Positions 1-8,987 of a stretch of DNA of 64,000 nucleotides are shown one piece after another (within the stretch, counting starts at the first letter, position 1; the number at the start of each line of letters is the position of its first letter). Below the pieces are notes generated by a model. It did no database searches. It was not told the origin of the DNA and saw only the letters and a program-made list of their open reading frames with translations. This DNA is from Desmospora activa DSM 45169 (lineage in GTDB: Bacteria; Bacillota; Bacilli; Thermoactinomycetales; DSM-45169). The DNA is taken from assembly GCF_003046315.1 (NCBI RefSeq), contig NZ_PZZP01000003.1:62001-126000 (forward strand), in the 5' to 3' direction. Position numbers and translations under genes: made by a program.

Positions 1-1
1 A

Positions 2-475
2 ACCAATGATAACAATCTGTACTCTGGCGGCTTATCGATGTCAAATATCTTCCGATCCGTTCCGAAGTCCATGCTAACGCTCGGCATCGGTCTCTTTGGA
101 GCCTTTTTAACCTATATAAAGTTAGTTGACTCTTTAGTTGAATTTGTCAACATCTTAGCGCTAGTATTTGCTCCGGTTGCAGCAATTTATATTATTGAAT
201 ATTTCTTGCTGAATCGAGCCAGATTTTTATTTGTTTTCATTCAAAATAAAAAAATCGCCCGGATTTACTGGGTTCCTATGATATCATGGTTCACTTCTTC
301 CCTTGTCGGGCTTATGACCATGACAAAGGAAGAAGGGGGGTTGGAGTTATTCACTTTGACAGGTGCTGCGGGTATTGATGCTTTTGTAGTTGCTGCTGTT
401 ATGCATTTAGTGGTTGGTAAAAGCGCACAAATGCTTTTCAATAAAAAGGAGGAGGCGGAGCCTATTGATGCCTAA
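2..475 (+). CDS. Cytosine/purine permease (CodB-like, NCS1), C-terminal part
   Basis: This is the C-terminal part of a membrane permease whose start lies left of the window. The frame is open from base 2, before the first Met at 38, and the residues there (TNDNNLYSGGLSMSNIF) match the motif in the last third of CodB-type NCS1 transporters. About four hydrophobic helices follow, and the tail is short and charged (KKEEAEPIDA). NCS1 proteins import nucleobases or related compounds by cation symport. The stop overlaps the start of the next gene by 8 bases, so the two are probably translationally coupled. The substrate cannot be told from this fragment. Confidence 0.8.
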   Translation, partial: TNDNNLYSGGLSMSNIFRSVPKSMLTLGIGLFGAFLTYIKLVDSLVEFVNILALVFAPVAAIYIIEYFLLNRARFLFVFIQNKKIARIYWVPMISWFTSSLVGLMTMTKEEGGLELFTLTGAAGIDAFVVAAVMHLVVGKSAQMLFNKKEEAEPIDA

Positions 476-1208
476 TGTTTCTTCTCGATTTACCGTTCAT
501 ACGGCAGAAGAAAAACCTGAACTCCTATCAAAGATTAACGAATTAACTCTTAAATCTTTCCCTGCTTTTCTCTTTCAAGGCGATCCGCCCACTCGTGATT
601 ATTGGGATTCCATGTTAGAACGGCATCTTCCCTTTCAGTTCGCACTGTTTGAAGGAGAAGAAATGGTGGGGGGCGGGGTAACCGTTCCATTGGAATGGGA
701 TGGGACTTTAGAAGATTTACCCGAAAACTTTGAACGCATCTTACATGCACGCGGAACCCCTAACGTCCTTTGTGCTACAGCAGGGTTAGTAGTGGAAAAA
801 CACCAAGGAAGAGGAATTAGTCGTGATGTGTTACTGGCAATGAAGCATATCGCCTCCCAGCATGACTTCTCCTCACTGGTTGTTCCGGTTCGTCCCAATC
901 ATAAACAACGGTATCCACTTCTGCCCATGGAGGAGTACTTAAAATGGCGGCGTGATGATGGCTTGCTGTTTGATCCGTGGATACGTACACATGAGCGACT
1001 CGAGGCGACTATCCTAAAGGTGATGTCAACTGCTTCTATCATTCCTGCTACAGTAAAGCAATGGGAAGAATGGACGGGCATGCGATTTATGAGCGACGGA
1101 CAATATGTGATTCCCGGCGGACTCGCCCCTCTTGAAATAAGTTTATCAAAAGATGAAGGGGTTTATATTGAGCCCAATGTCTGGATGGAACATAAGGTTG
1201 ATCTTTGA
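468..1208 (+). CDS. GNAT-type acetyltransferase-like protein
   Basis: About 246 residues. The ATG at 468 follows a strong Shine-Dalgarno site (aaggaggagg, 446-455) and overlaps the permease stop. A further in-frame Met at 414 lies inside the permease and has no such site. The stretch ATAGLVVEKHQGRGISRDVL looks like strands plus motif A (Q-x-x-G-x-G/A) of GNAT N-acetyltransferases, which bind acetyl-CoA. The C-terminal part (WEEWTGMRF...IPGGLAPLEI...YIEPNVWMEH) is typical of GNAT-like proteins without a known substrate. Coupling to a nucleobase-type permease suggests modification or salvage of a small amine or base, but that is inference. Confidence 0.65.
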   Translation: MPNVSSRFTVHTAEEKPELLSKINELTLKSFPAFLFQGDPPTRDYWDSMLERHLPFQFALFEGEEMVGGGVTVPLEWDGTLEDLPENFERILHARGTPNVLCATAGLVVEKHQGRGISRDVLLAMKHIASQHDFSSLVVPVRPNHKQRYPLLPMEEYLKWRRDDGLLFDPWIRTHERLEATILKVMSTASIIPATVKQWEEWTGMRFMSDGQYVIPGGLAPLEISLSKDEGVYIEPNVWMEHKVDL

Positions 1209-1244
1209 CCGTTCCCGATAATATCAACCCTTCGATGGTACGCT

Positions 1245-1417
1245 AATATAAAAATGAGCATAAACTACAAATGACCCCAGGTACCAGCCTGGAACCCATT
1301 GTAGGGTGCATTTCATCGACGAGATGGGAGTCCCCATCCGAGCGAAGCTGAGGCCAAGAACCCCACATCCTAGCGGCGGGACCGACCAATCCTTTTGCTA
1401 GGAGGGGGTTTTTTCGT
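1245..1417 (+). ncRNA. Possible structured RNA of unknown class
   Basis: No convincing reading frame occupies this intergenic stretch. It contains a string of short inverted repeats: CCAGG/CCTGG near 1281, ACCC/GGGT near 1304 and GATGGG/CCCATC near 1325. It ends in a convincing intrinsic terminator. An AT-rich -10-like TAATAT lies near 1244. I could not match it to a T-box, TPP, FMN, SAM, cobalamin, glycine, guanidine, SRP or 6S consensus from memory. It could also be a leader or attenuator, although the next gene on this strand is far away. Confidence 0.35.
1359..1414 (+). terminator. Rho-independent terminator
   Basis: AACCCC (1359-1364) and CCTAGC (1369-1374) pair with GCTAGG (1397-1402) and GGGGTT (1405-1410). 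Six T follow (1409-1414). It ends the possible RNA above on the plus strand. Confidence 0.6.
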
Positions 1418-1469
1418 CTCCTGGGTTGTATTTCTTCAAAGTATGCGCATGTGTTTTCCGCATCGGCAG

Positions 1470-1571
1470 CAAGACTAAGGAACGAAGTGACTGTAGCGAG
1501 ACTTGTGCTTTAGTGCAAAGCAAGACTAGGGAACGGAGTAACTGTAGCGAGACTTGTGCTTTAGTACAAAG
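1470..1571. repeat. Tandem pair of a dispersed 51-bp repeat
   Basis: Two head-to-tail units of about 51 bp (1470-1520 and 1521-1571) differ at only a few positions. Each holds GAACGAAGTGACTGTAGCGA or a close variant, followed by GAGACTTGTGCTTTAGTGCA. The same unit, inverted and again tandem, occurs at 42039-42139. The core TTGTGC...GTGCAA can fold as a short RNA hairpin with G-U pairs. There is no adjacent transposase and no coding function. Confidence 0.85.
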
Positions 1572-1682
1572 GGAACTACACCGAAATCGTTCCCCTCTTC
1601 TCCATCACAAAATCTTTTGCGATAAATAAGGAGGAAAATGACGGTTATTGTCGAATCGGGTACGATGTAAGGAAAGAATGTA

Positions 1683-1705
1683 AATAAAAAACCCCAAATG
1701 GGGTT
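1683..1705 (-). terminator. Rho-independent terminator downstream of sigH
   Basis: Read on the minus strand, AACCCC, a four-base loop (ATTT) and GGGGTT are followed by TTTTTATTTA. It lies about 180 bases beyond the sigH stop. It probably ends the sigH transcript, because no gene was recognised in the 1706-1887 interval. Confidence 0.75.
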
Positions 1706-1887
1706 GCACCAACCATCTAAACTTTTCTGTAAAAACAATTCCGGCCAAACCCCGGCTGCCGCTCTTTCCCGCTTGATCCCTGCAGCAGAAATTCGATGTG
1801 TGGGTAGGCAGATTTCACCGACAACCCTCGAGGGCCGATGCAATATACCTAAGGAGTATGACGGCAGTCTAAACACACCGACGGTGT

Positions 1888-2538
1888 CTAAGGGGTAAAC
1901 TCCCGGATTTCCAGATAACGTTCAAGCTTTCGTTTGACCCGTTGCAATGCGTTATCGATCGATTTAACATGACGGTTTAAATCAACGGCGATTTCCTGAT
2001 AGGATCGCCCATCTAAGTACAGCATCAACACCTGCCGCTCCAACTCGCTTAAAATTTGCGACATTTTATCCTCGATGTCATCGAATTCCTCTTGGTTAAT
2101 GTACAATTCTTCCGGATCCGACACGCGTCCCCCCGTCAACACATCCATCAGTGTGCGGTCGGAATCTTCGTCATAAATGGGCTTGTCCAGGGAGACATAA
2201 GAATTGAGAGGGATATGTTTTTGACGTGTCGCCGTTTTGATCGCCGTTATAATTTGGCGGGTTATGCACAGCTCGGCGAAAGCTTTAAACGATGCAAGCT
2301 TATCTCCGCGAAAATCACGAATCGCTTTGTAAAGCCCAATCATCCCTTCCTGAACGATATCTTCATGATCAGCCCCAATCAAAAAGTAGGAACGCGCTTT
2401 GGCCCTGACAAAATTTTTGTATTTGTTAATCAATTGCTCCAGCGCCACACCGTCTCCTAAACGTACAGACTCCACCAGTTCTTCGTCAGCCATCGTTTCG
2501 TAGTTTAACATCGTGTTCCACTGAAGATTGACGCTCAC
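1888..2538 (-). CDS. sigH: RNA polymerase sigma-H factor
   Basis: Sigma-H directs early stationary-phase, sporulation and competence transcription. The translated 216-residue protein carries sigma region 2 (NKYKNFVRAKARSYFLIGAD, then HEDIVQEGMIGLYKAIRDFR). It also has the RQKHIPLNSYVSLDKPIYDE stretch typical of SigH and region 4 with a helix-turn-helix (LDGRSYQEIAVDLNRHVKSID). The frame extends further upstream, but GTG at 2538 sits 7 bases after GGAGG and gives the usual family length. It follows rae1 with a gap of about 80 bases. In Bacillus subtilis this gene is followed by rpmGB, secE and nusG, which are absent here. Confidence 0.95.
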   Translation of the reverse strand: MSVNLQWNTMLNYETMADEELVESVRLGDGVALEQLINKYKNFVRAKARSYFLIGADHEDIVQEGMIGLYKAIRDFRGDKLASFKAFAELCITRQIITAIKTATRQKHIPLNSYVSLDKPIYDEDSDRTLMDVLTGGRVSDPEELYINQEEFDDIEDKMSQILSELERQVLMLYLDGRSYQEIAVDLNRHVKSIDNALQRVKRKLERYLEIREFTP

Positions 2539-2618
2539 CTTCATCCCTCCGACCCGTTGGCTGGTAACCAGGATAAACTTATTATATCTGAGTTGAAACA
2601 AAAACGTCAAATTTCCAC

Positions 2619-3122
2619 CTATTTTTTCCGTCGTAACGATTCCAGTTGTTTCAATATTTCCCCGTTTAATCCTTGACCCAGGGTTTGCTTCCCTCCACTG
2701 CTCTCCTCTTCAATCCGTCGAGAGATCTCCCGCTTCATCGATTGGATCTCCTGCAACAATTCCCGGGCGGAGACGCGAAACGCCCCTTGCCCGAAAATCA
2801 TTCGCTGTTCCAGGTAATCCGAGGTAGCCACATACAGGCGTTGTCCGGTGGCTCGATTTTTTTTGACAAGCCGTTCAATCAGTTGATCAGCCGTTTCATG
2901 CTCTCGGGTATAGCGAACAATGATGTTTCCCAGCTTCTCTTCGCTCTCTCCACCCGGTGTGCGATGCGCGTCAAAGACGACCATCACCCGACGGCCGGAA
3001 CTGGCCTGATATTCCGACAACAGTTCAATCAAGCGTGTTCTCGCCTCTTCCAAGGGAATCCGATCCCAATTTTGATGAGCACCGATGATGTTGTATCCAT
3101 CTACGATCAGCCATTCATCCAT
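2619..3122 (-). CDS. rae1: Rae1 (YacP) ribosome A-site endoribonuclease, NYN domain
   Basis: 167 residues. The N-terminus WLIVDGYNIIGAHQNW is the first acidic motif of the NYN/PIN-like fold. VMVVFDAHRT and an ATSDYLEQRMIFGQGAFRVSA-type region carry the further conserved acidic residues. In B. subtilis YacP is Rae1, which enters the ribosomal A site and cleaves certain mRNAs during translation. It starts 3 bases after the rlmB stop and is almost certainly co-transcribed with it, the usual order in this block. Confidence 0.92.
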   Translation of the reverse strand: MDEWLIVDGYNIIGAHQNWDRIPLEEARTRLIELLSEYQASSGRRVMVVFDAHRTPGGESEEKLGNIIVRYTREHETADQLIERLVKKNRATGQRLYVATSDYLEQRMIFGQGAFRVSARELLQEIQSMKREISRRIEEESSGGKQTLGQGLNGEILKQLESLRRKK

Positions 3123-3125
3123 TGA

Positions 3126-3878
3126 TCACACCTGACCACTTTCCCGCCCGCGCATCACTTCATACATCAATAACGCCGCCGCGACCGAGGCATTGAGGGA
3201 AGGAACCCGCCCCTTCATCGGCAGCCGTACCAAAAAGTCACACCGCTCCTTCAGCACCCGGCTGATACCTTTACCTTCGTTGCCGATCACCAGGGCGACA
3301 GGGAGACTGTAATCAACAGCGGCAAAGCTTTCACTGGCAGCGGCATCGGTGCCTACCAGCCATACACCCCGCTCCTTTAAATCGGCGGCCAGACGATTTA
3401 GATTGGTTACTCGGGCGACAGGCACATGCTCAATCGCGCCAGCGGATGTTTTAGCTACAACGGGAGTAAGGCCCACCGCCCGACGACTGGGGATCACAAT
3501 GCCGTGAACGCCCGCCGCATCGGCGGTACGCAGGATCGAACCCAGGTTATGGGGATCTTCGATGCCATCCAGCAGCAGTAAAAAAGGAGCCTCTCCCTGC
3601 GCTTCCGCCCGGCGGAACAGATCCTCCACTTCCGCATAGGTATAAGAAGCCACCTGGGCCATCACCCCTTGGTGGTTGCCACCTTGGGCCAGCCGATCCA
3701 GCTTTCGCCGCGGAACAGTCTGCACAGGCACTCGCTTCTCCGCCGCCAATTCCAATAGGGAACCCAGCCCCCCTTTTCCTTTATGCGCCCCTTCCGCCAG
3801 CAACAGCTTTTCTGTCTGTCGACCGGCAGTCAGCGCTTCCCGTACCGGTTGGCGCCCCATTACCCATTCATGTTCCAT
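3126..3878 (-). CDS. rlmB: 23S rRNA 2'-O-methyltransferase RlmB (SpoU/TrmH family)
   Basis: About 250 residues. The N-terminus has the L30e-like substrate-binding domain (VMGRQPVREALTAGR). It is followed by the knotted SPOUT methyltransferase domain with motif 1 (DPHNLGSILRTADAAGVHGI), motif 2 (VIGNEGKGISRVLKERCD) and motif 3 (PMKGRVPSLNASVAAALLMYE). The family methylates the ribose of G2251 in 23S rRNA using S-adenosylmethionine. I prefer the ATG at 3878, which follows GAGGGCGAAGG and overlaps the mrnC stop. An upstream in-frame codon at 3902 lies deeper inside mrnC. Confidence 0.93.
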   Translation of the reverse strand: MEHEWVMGRQPVREALTAGRQTEKLLLAEGAHKGKGGLGSLLELAAEKRVPVQTVPRRKLDRLAQGGNHQGVMAQVASYTYAEVEDLFRRAEAQGEAPFLLLLDGIEDPHNLGSILRTADAAGVHGIVIPSRRAVGLTPVVAKTSAGAIEHVPVARVTNLNRLAADLKERGVWLVGTDAAASESFAAVDYSLPVALVIGNEGKGISRVLKERCDFLVRLPMKGRVPSLNASVAAALLMYEVMRGRESGQV

Positions 3879-4305
3879 CGCCTTCGCCCTCTTCCAATGC
3901 AAGAATCACTTGTTCCATTATGTCTTGAAGCCGTTCGGCCTCCCCTTTTAAATGCCAATACCCGATCAACGTTTCCAGACCGGTGCTGGTACGATATTCC
4001 GAGGCTTTTGCATTTTTGGGAACGCCGCCGGATTTGGCATTGCGCCCCCGACGCAAGATATCTTTCTCCTCATCCGTCAACAGATGTTCAATCTGATGTA
4101 CGGCTCGTGCTTGGGAGACAGCGGAGACAAACTGTACCGCCCGCCCGTGCAATTCGTTGGGACGGATTTTGCCCTGAGCCACCAGATGATAACGGATAAA
4201 GACTTCATATACCGCATCCCCGAGATAGGCCAACAGCAACGGGTTCAACTCCTCCGCTCGCTTGGCTCCTACTTCCTCTGTCATCCACATGTGCAATCGT
4301 TTCAT
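3868..4305 (-). CDS. mrnC: Mini-ribonuclease 3 (Mini-III)
   Basis: 145 residues, the catalytic RNase III fold without a double-stranded-RNA-binding domain. LLLAYLGDAVYEVFIRYHLV is the signature helix, whose acidic residues bind metal. RGRNAKSGGVPKNAKASEYR and STGLETLIGYWHLKGE complete the active-site region. In Bacillus Mini-III matures 23S rRNA ends. It starts 2 bases after the cysS stop behind GGAGGAAATAAGG and overlaps rlmB. Confidence 0.93.
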   Translation of the reverse strand: MKRLHMWMTEEVGAKRAEELNPLLLAYLGDAVYEVFIRYHLVAQGKIRPNELHGRAVQFVSAVSQARAVHQIEHLLTDEEKDILRRGRNAKSGGVPKNAKASEYRTSTGLETLIGYWHLKGEAERLQDIMEQVILALEEGEGDGT

Positions 4306-4307
4306 CC

Positions 4308-5708
4308 TTATTTCCTCCGCCAGCGCACACCCTGGGGTGTGTCTTCCAGAATGATCCCCATTTCCTGTAACTGATCGCGGATAACGTCAGCACGGGCAAA
4401 ATCACGTTTGGCACGGGCCTGCTGCCGCTCCTGGATCAAAGACTCCACCGTCACATCCAGATCTTCCTCTTCCGCCAGATCGACCAGACCGAGGATATCG
4501 GCACCCCTTTGTTTCATCCAGTCCAACAACTCCTCCAATGTGCTGCGAGAAACTGTCGGCCGGGAGAGAACCTCGTTGGCTAACCCTGCCCAATCGTGCA
4601 GAACACTGATGGCGTTGGCGGTATTAAAATCGTCGTCCATCTCAGCAGTAAAGCGTTGGGATAAAGACGCTAACGCCGCTACCACATCCGCCTCCACTCC
4701 ACCGTCCAAGGCGCTCTTCATACGGTGGCGCAAGTTAATCACAGCAGTATCGATGCGTTCCAATCCGCTCTCCATCTGTTGAATCGTTTCATGGCTAAAA
4801 GCGATCGGATTACGGTAATGAGCAGACAGGAGAAAATAGCGCAACGCTCGCGGCTCAAACTTTTTTCTGAGATCGTGCACAGTGGCAATGTTGCCGCGGG
4901 ATTTGGACATTTTTTCATTGCCCATATTGATGTAGCCATTGTGCAACCAGTAACGTGCAAAGGGTTTACCCGTCCACGCTTCGCTCTGGGCGATTTCATT
5001 TTCATGATGGGGAAAGCATAAATCAGTTCCCCCAGCATGAATATCAAGGGTATCTCCCAGGTATTTCTTTGACATGGCGGAGCATTCGATATGCCAGCCG
5101 GGACGCCCTTTTCCCCAGGGGCTCTCCCAGGCGATTTCTCCCGATTTGGCGCTCTTCCACAACGCAAAGTCGAGGGGCGTTTCTTTGCGCTCGTTTACCT
5201 CCACACGGGCGCCCGCTTTCAGTTCTTCCAGGGATTGATGGGATAGCTTTCCATAATCGTTTTTATGAAGGGCTCGATAATAAACATCCCCTTCCACCGC
5301 GTAAGCATACCCCTTCTCAATCAACCGCTCGATCCCTTCCTGCATCTCGGCAATATGCTCCGTTGCCCGCGGATGGATATCCGCCCGCTTGACGCCAATC
5401 GCATCCATATCCTCAAAATAAGCGTTGATATAACGCTCCGCCATCTCCTGGACGGTGGTATTTTCTTCTTGGGCACGCTGGATCAATTTATCATCCACAT
5501 CGGTAAAGTTTTGCACATAGGTGACGTCATACCCCTTATCTTGCAAATAGCGGCGCACAACGTCAAAGAAGACAAACACCCGGGCATTGCCAATGTGGAC
5601 ATAGTTGTATACCGTCGGGCCGCAGACGTACATGCGGACTTTTCCCTCTTCCAACGGCTGAAAGGTTTCCAGTTTATGCGTCAGGGTGTTGTACACGCGC
5701 AGTGACAT
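4308..5708 (-). CDS. cysS: Cysteinyl-tRNA synthetase
   Basis: 466 residues, the normal length. This class I synthetase has the HIGH-type motif as VHIGNARVF and the KMSKS motif as EKMSKSRGN. The [15 protein letters not shown] start and [13 protein letters not shown]...[13 protein letters not shown] segments supply the cysteines and histidines of the zinc site that selects cysteine. It charges tRNA-Cys. Its start overlaps the end of cysE by 35 bases, so both genes come from the T-box-controlled transcript and respond to uncharged tRNA-Cys. Confidence 0.97.
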   Translation of the reverse strand: MSLRVYNTLTHKLETFQPLEEGKVRMYVCGPTVYNYVHIGNARVFVFFDVVRRYLQDKGYDVTYVQNFTDVDDKLIQRAQEENTTVQEMAERYINAYFEDMDAIGVKRADIHPRATEHIAEMQEGIERLIEKGYAYAVEGDVYYRALHKNDYGKLSHQSLEELKAGARVEVNERKETPLDFALWKSAKSGEIAWESPWGKGRPGWHIECSAMSKKYLGDTLDIHAGGTDLCFPHHENEIAQSEAWTGKPFARYWLHNGYINMGNEKMSKSRGNIATVHDLRKKFEPRALRYFLLSAHYRNPIAFSHETIQQMESGLERIDTAVINLRHRMKSALDGGVEADVVAALASLSQRFTAEMDDDFNTANAISVLHDWAGLANEVLSRPTVSRSTLEELLDWMKQRGADILGLVDLAEEEDLDVTVESLIQERQQARAKRDFARADVIRDQLQEMGIILEDTPQGVRWRRK

Positions 5709-6417
5709 CCTGTTCTTGCTCCTCTCGCACGGTTTTCAGTTGCTGTCGCAAATCCTCGATTTCCCGTTTTAAACGTTCAATTTCGTGCTGACACGAACGC
5801 AAGTTATTTTCCACTGGATCGGGTAGATTTACCTGATCCAGGTCGGTTCGAGCGGGAACTCTTACTCCGTCCTGCATCACCACGCGGCCGGGAACCCCTA
5901 CCACGGTTGAATTGGGCGGCACCTCCCGCAGCACGACAGAGCCGGCTCCAATCTTGGAACAGCGGCCGATCCGGATCGATCCCAACACTTTAGCCCCAGA
6001 GGCGATCAAAACACCATCTTCTACCGTCGGGTGTCTCTTTCCCTTTTCTTTACCGGTTCCACCCAGGGTGACGCCTTGATAGATGGTGACATAATCGCCG
6101 ATTTCACAAGTTTCACCGATTACAACTCCCATCCCGTGGTCGATAAAGAGGCCGCGCCCAATCCGGGCCCCCGGATGGATTTCAATCCCGGTGATAAACC
6201 GGTTTAGCTGTGAAACGATACGCGCGAGCAGAAGTTGCTTCTTGTGAAACAGCCAGTGGGCAAATCGATGAAGCCAAACGGCATGCAAGCCTGAGTAGGT
6301 CAAAACCACTTCAAACGTGTTGCGTGCCGCCGGATCGCGATCAAAAACAGCATCGATATCGGATTTTAAGAGAGAACGAATTCCTCCCTTTTCCTTCTGT
6401 ACAGATGGTTCCATCAT
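5674..6417 (-). CDS. cysE: Serine O-acetyltransferase
   Basis: 247 residues. It acetylates serine with acetyl-CoA, the first step of cysteine synthesis. An N-terminal helical region is followed by the left-handed beta-helix of hexapeptide repeats ([53 protein letters not shown]). The catalytic His-Asp region lies in [12 protein letters not shown]. The C-terminal about 45 residues form a charged, probably coiled-coil tail ([20 protein letters not shown]) that overlaps cysS. The gene is first after the cysteine T-box, with AAAGGGGG as ribosome site. Confidence 0.95.
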   Translation of the reverse strand: MMEPSVQKEKGGIRSLLKSDIDAVFDRDPAARNTFEVVLTYSGLHAVWLHRFAHWLFHKKQLLLARIVSQLNRFITGIEIHPGARIGRGLFIDHGMGVVIGETCEIGDYVTIYQGVTLGGTGKEKGKRHPTVEDGVLIASGAKVLGSIRIGRCSKIGAGSVVLREVPPNSTVVGVPGRVVMQDGVRVPARTDLDQVNLPDPVENNLRSCQHEIERLKREIEDLRQQLKTVREEQEQDVTARVQHPDA

Positions 6418-6440
6418 GAGGGCCCCCTTTCGCTAAAAAT

Positions 6441-6682
6441 AAAAAAACTGCAGCCAATTGGCTGCAGAGACGGTTTTATCCGTGGTTCCACTCTGCTTGG
6501 CCGCATTGAAAGCGACCCGCTCAACCCGATAACGGCGGGTACCGTCTCCCCTACACCTTGTGTTTCGGGGTATTCGCTCACGGGTGCATTTCCGACAGCG
6601 AATACACAGGACTCTTTCAGCCGAGGAGTCCCTCTCTGAAGTGTAGTCTGCCGCCGTACTCTCCCGATCATTGCTCGCTTTA
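6441..6682 (-). promoter_or_regulatory. T-box riboswitch (tRNA-Cys) of cysE-cysS
   Basis: Read on the minus strand, the leader shows an AG-bulge and distal-loop region (CTCCTCGGCTGAAAGAGTCC). A specifier segment GGAAATGCACCC follows, in which TGC (6588-6586) is a cysteine codon. The T-box TGGAACCACG lies at 6490-6481, and the terminator stem (CTGCAGCCAA/TTGGCTGCAG, 6467-6448) is followed by TTTTTTTATTTTTA. Uncharged tRNA-Cys should pair with the specifier and T-box, form the antiterminator and allow readthrough. A -10-like TACAAT lies at 6693-6688. Confidence 0.93.
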
Positions 6683-6992
6683 TTTTTATTGTATCCGCAT
6701 TCTTCGCGGATGTGATCCTTCCGAACTACATCTTAATATAATTCGATGGATGCCAAAGTGGGCTCGGGCCCGATTTCATTCATCTGTAGTTAGTCTCATA
6801 ACTGCCTTTACTCCTATTATAGCAAAAATGAATCAACCTTAACGGGGTGGCGGTGAGATTCTCGTCCCCCTGCTGTCGAAAATCCGATTTTACAGTAAGC
6901 TGCGGACGCGAACTACCCCAGAATCCCCCGCCTTCAGACGTGTAGAGACTCAACGAAATCTGCAGAAACAACCCATCGGAACACACTTTATC
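6683..6992 (-). other. gltX-cysE intergenic region, promoter-like sites only
   Basis: About 310 bases without a recognisable gene. On the minus strand there is an extended -10-like TGCTATAAT near 6821-6813, a short palindrome TCGGGCCCGA near 6768, and a hairpin ATCCGC...GCGGAT just upstream of the T-box leader. The hairpin may end gltX transcripts weakly, because its T tract is interrupted. I see no good reading frame. Confidence 0.5.
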
Positions 6993-8477
6993 TCAACAGG
7001 AGGAGGTGTGATCCAAAAAATGGCGTAACCGGCTGATCACTGTCTCTGTCCCCAATAACGAAATCGTCTCCCGCAGATCGGGGCCATGGGTTTGTCCGGT
7101 AACCGCCGCCCGCACAGGCATAAACAGCTGTTTCCCTTTGTGTCCGGTCGCTTTTTGGACCGTTTTTAGCATCCCTTTTACCTCATCTGCCGATACATGG
7201 GAGTCTTCACTTTTTTCCAGTTCAGCCATAAAGGCGGCCAAAACCTGGGGCACCTGCTCTCCCTTGAGAACTTCACGCGCTTCCTCACTGTATTCCACTT
7301 CTGTGTGGAAGAAGAGCGTGGTCAGATCGACGATTTGGGCCACGTAGTCCAGCTGTTCTTGGTATAACCCCACCAAGCGGGTAACCCATTGCCGCTCCTG
7401 TTCATCCGGATCGGCGGAAACGCGCCCGGCACGCTCCAGATGGGGCCACGCTAAGTCGGCGATCCGTTCTACGGATGATTCTTTAATGTAATGGTTGTTC
7501 ATCCATTTCAGTTTGCCAGGATCAAACACTGCCGGCGCCTTGGAGACGCGCTCCAGGGAAAAGCGTGCAATCAACTCTTCCTTGGTAAATAGCTCCCGCT
7601 CTTTCTCTTCGCCTTCTGGAGCCCATCCCAACAGCACCAAAAAGTTGATCACCGCTTCCGGCAAATAGCCGAGATCGCGGTACTGGTCGATAAATTGAAT
7701 AATAGACTCATCCCGTTTGCTCATCTTTTTGCCTTCCGGGTTGAGGATGAGGGAAGCATGGGCAAACACCGGCACCGGGAACCCCAGCGCCTCATATACG
7801 AGCACCTGGCGTGGAGTGTTGGACATATGCTCCTCGCCTCGCACCACATGGGTAAACTTCATCAGCGCATCGTCCACAACCACTGCAAAGTTATAAGTGG
7901 GACGTCCATCCGGACGCACAATGATAAAGTCGCCGATGCCGTCGGAGTCAAAGGAAACCGTTCCCCGCACCACATCCTTCACGGTGATGGTCTGCCCTTC
8001 CGGCACACGGAAGCGAATGGAGGCAACACGCCCTTGGGCTTTTAACGCCTCTTCCTGCTCCAGCGTGAGATCACGGTATTTTCCGCTGTATTTGGGTGCC
8101 TCGCCCCGGGCCAACTGCTCTTCCCGTTCCGCTTCCAACTCTTCCGGAGTCGCATAGCAGCGATAAGCCTGACCCGCTTCCAGCAGCTGTTCTACATATT
8201 TTTGGTAGATATCCACCCGTTCCATCGAACGGTAGGGTGCATAAGGCCCCCCGATATCGACACTCTCATCCCAATCGATTCCCAACCATTTTAACCCGGC
8301 CAACTGCTTTTTCTCAGCGTCGACCACATTTCGCTCCACATCGGTATCTTCAATGCGCACCGCAAAGGAGCCGCCGTTTTTGCGAGCCCATAAATAGCTG
8401 AATAGTGCCGTCCGCGCCCCGCCGATATGCAAATGCCCCGTCGGACTAGGCGCGTACCGGGTTCGAATCGTGCTCAT
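6993..8477 (-). CDS. gltX: Glutamyl-tRNA synthetase
   Basis: 494 residues. Class I signature HIGH appears as [12 protein letters not shown] near residue 17 and KMSKS as KKMSKRDES. The zinc-region [20 protein letters not shown] and the alpha-helical anticodon-binding C-terminal domain are present. Bacillales normally lack glutaminyl-tRNA synthetase, so this enzyme probably also charges tRNA-Gln for later amidation (family knowledge). The ATG has GAGGAAGGAGAGGG upstream. It follows ispF with a 27-base gap and is read with the ispD-ispF genes. Confidence 0.97.
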   Translation of the reverse strand: MSTIRTRYAPSPTGHLHIGGARTALFSYLWARKNGGSFAVRIEDTDVERNVVDAEKKQLAGLKWLGIDWDESVDIGGPYAPYRSMERVDIYQKYVEQLLEAGQAYRCYATPEELEAEREEQLARGEAPKYSGKYRDLTLEQEEALKAQGRVASIRFRVPEGQTITVKDVVRGTVSFDSDGIGDFIIVRPDGRPTYNFAVVVDDALMKFTHVVRGEEHMSNTPRQVLVYEALGFPVPVFAHASLILNPEGKKMSKRDESIIQFIDQYRDLGYLPEAVINFLVLLGWAPEGEEKERELFTKEELIARFSLERVSKAPAVFDPGKLKWMNNHYIKESSVERIADLAWPHLERAGRVSADPDEQERQWVTRLVGLYQEQLDYVAQIVDLTTLFFHTEVEYSEEAREVLKGEQVPQVLAAFMAELEKSEDSHVSADEVKGMLKTVQKATGHKGKQLFMPVRAAVTGQTHGPDLRETISLLGTETVISRLRHFLDHTSSC

Positions 8478-8504
8478 GTTGTTCCCTCTCCTTCCTCATC
8501 TGTA

Positions 8505-8987
8505 TCACTCACCCCGGAGCAAACAGACAACGGCCATCGCCGCTATACCTTCCTCTCTGCCGACAAACCCAAGGTGTTCCGTGGTGGTCGCCTTTACGTT
8601 GATATCATCCACATCCACCTGCAGCAAGGCGGCCACACGCTCCCGTATCGCCGGAATATAGGGAGCCATTTTCGGTTTCTGTGCAATCAGTGTCGCATCC
8701 AGGTTGCTTAAACGATACCCCGCCTGCTCCACCAAATTCCAGACGGATTGCAGCAGCTCCGCGCTGTCCGCCCCTTTATAAGCGGGATCCGTATCGGGAA
8801 AATGCCGGCCGATATCCCCCTGGCCGATCGCTCCTAGGATCGCGTCCGTAATCGCGTGTAATAGTACATCTGCATCCGAATGTCCCTCCAACCCCCGTTC
8901 GTACGGGATTTCCAACCCACCTAAAATCAAAGGGCGGTTCGGGGCAAACCCATGGACATCGAAGCCTTGTCCCACTTTGATCTTCAC
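8505..8987 (-). CDS. ispF: 2-C-methyl-D-erythritol 2,4-cyclodiphosphate synthase
   Basis: 160 residues in the MEP isoprenoid pathway. GQGFDVHGF holds the metal-binding Asp-x-His, and [24 protein letters not shown] and [19 protein letters not shown] are the family hallmarks. The GTG start at 8987 overlaps the ispD stop as GTGA and has GAGGAG 9 bases before it, so I reject the longer frame beginning at 9032 inside ispD. Confidence 0.96.
   Translation of the reverse strand: MKIKVGQGFDVHGFAPNRPLILGGLEIPYERGLEGHSDADVLLHAITDAILGAIGQGDIGRHFPDTDPAYKGADSAELLQSVWNLVEQAGYRLSNLDATLIAQKPKMAPYIPAIRERVAALLQVDVDDINVKATTTEHLGFVGREEGIAAMAVVCLLRGE

Noticed and set aside
1245-1417. 6S RNA, T-box or riboswitch identity for the possible RNA
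   Set aside because: None of the consensus sequences I can recall match the stems and conserved motifs seen.
1426-1629. Plus-strand frame spanning the 51-bp repeats
   Set aside because: It is generated by the tandem repeat (repeated ETCALVQ-like peptide) and has no ribosome site.
1526-1876. 116-codon minus-strand frame between sigH and the repeat
   Set aside because: It runs through a terminator and the repeat, has no ribosome site and no recognisable protein pattern.
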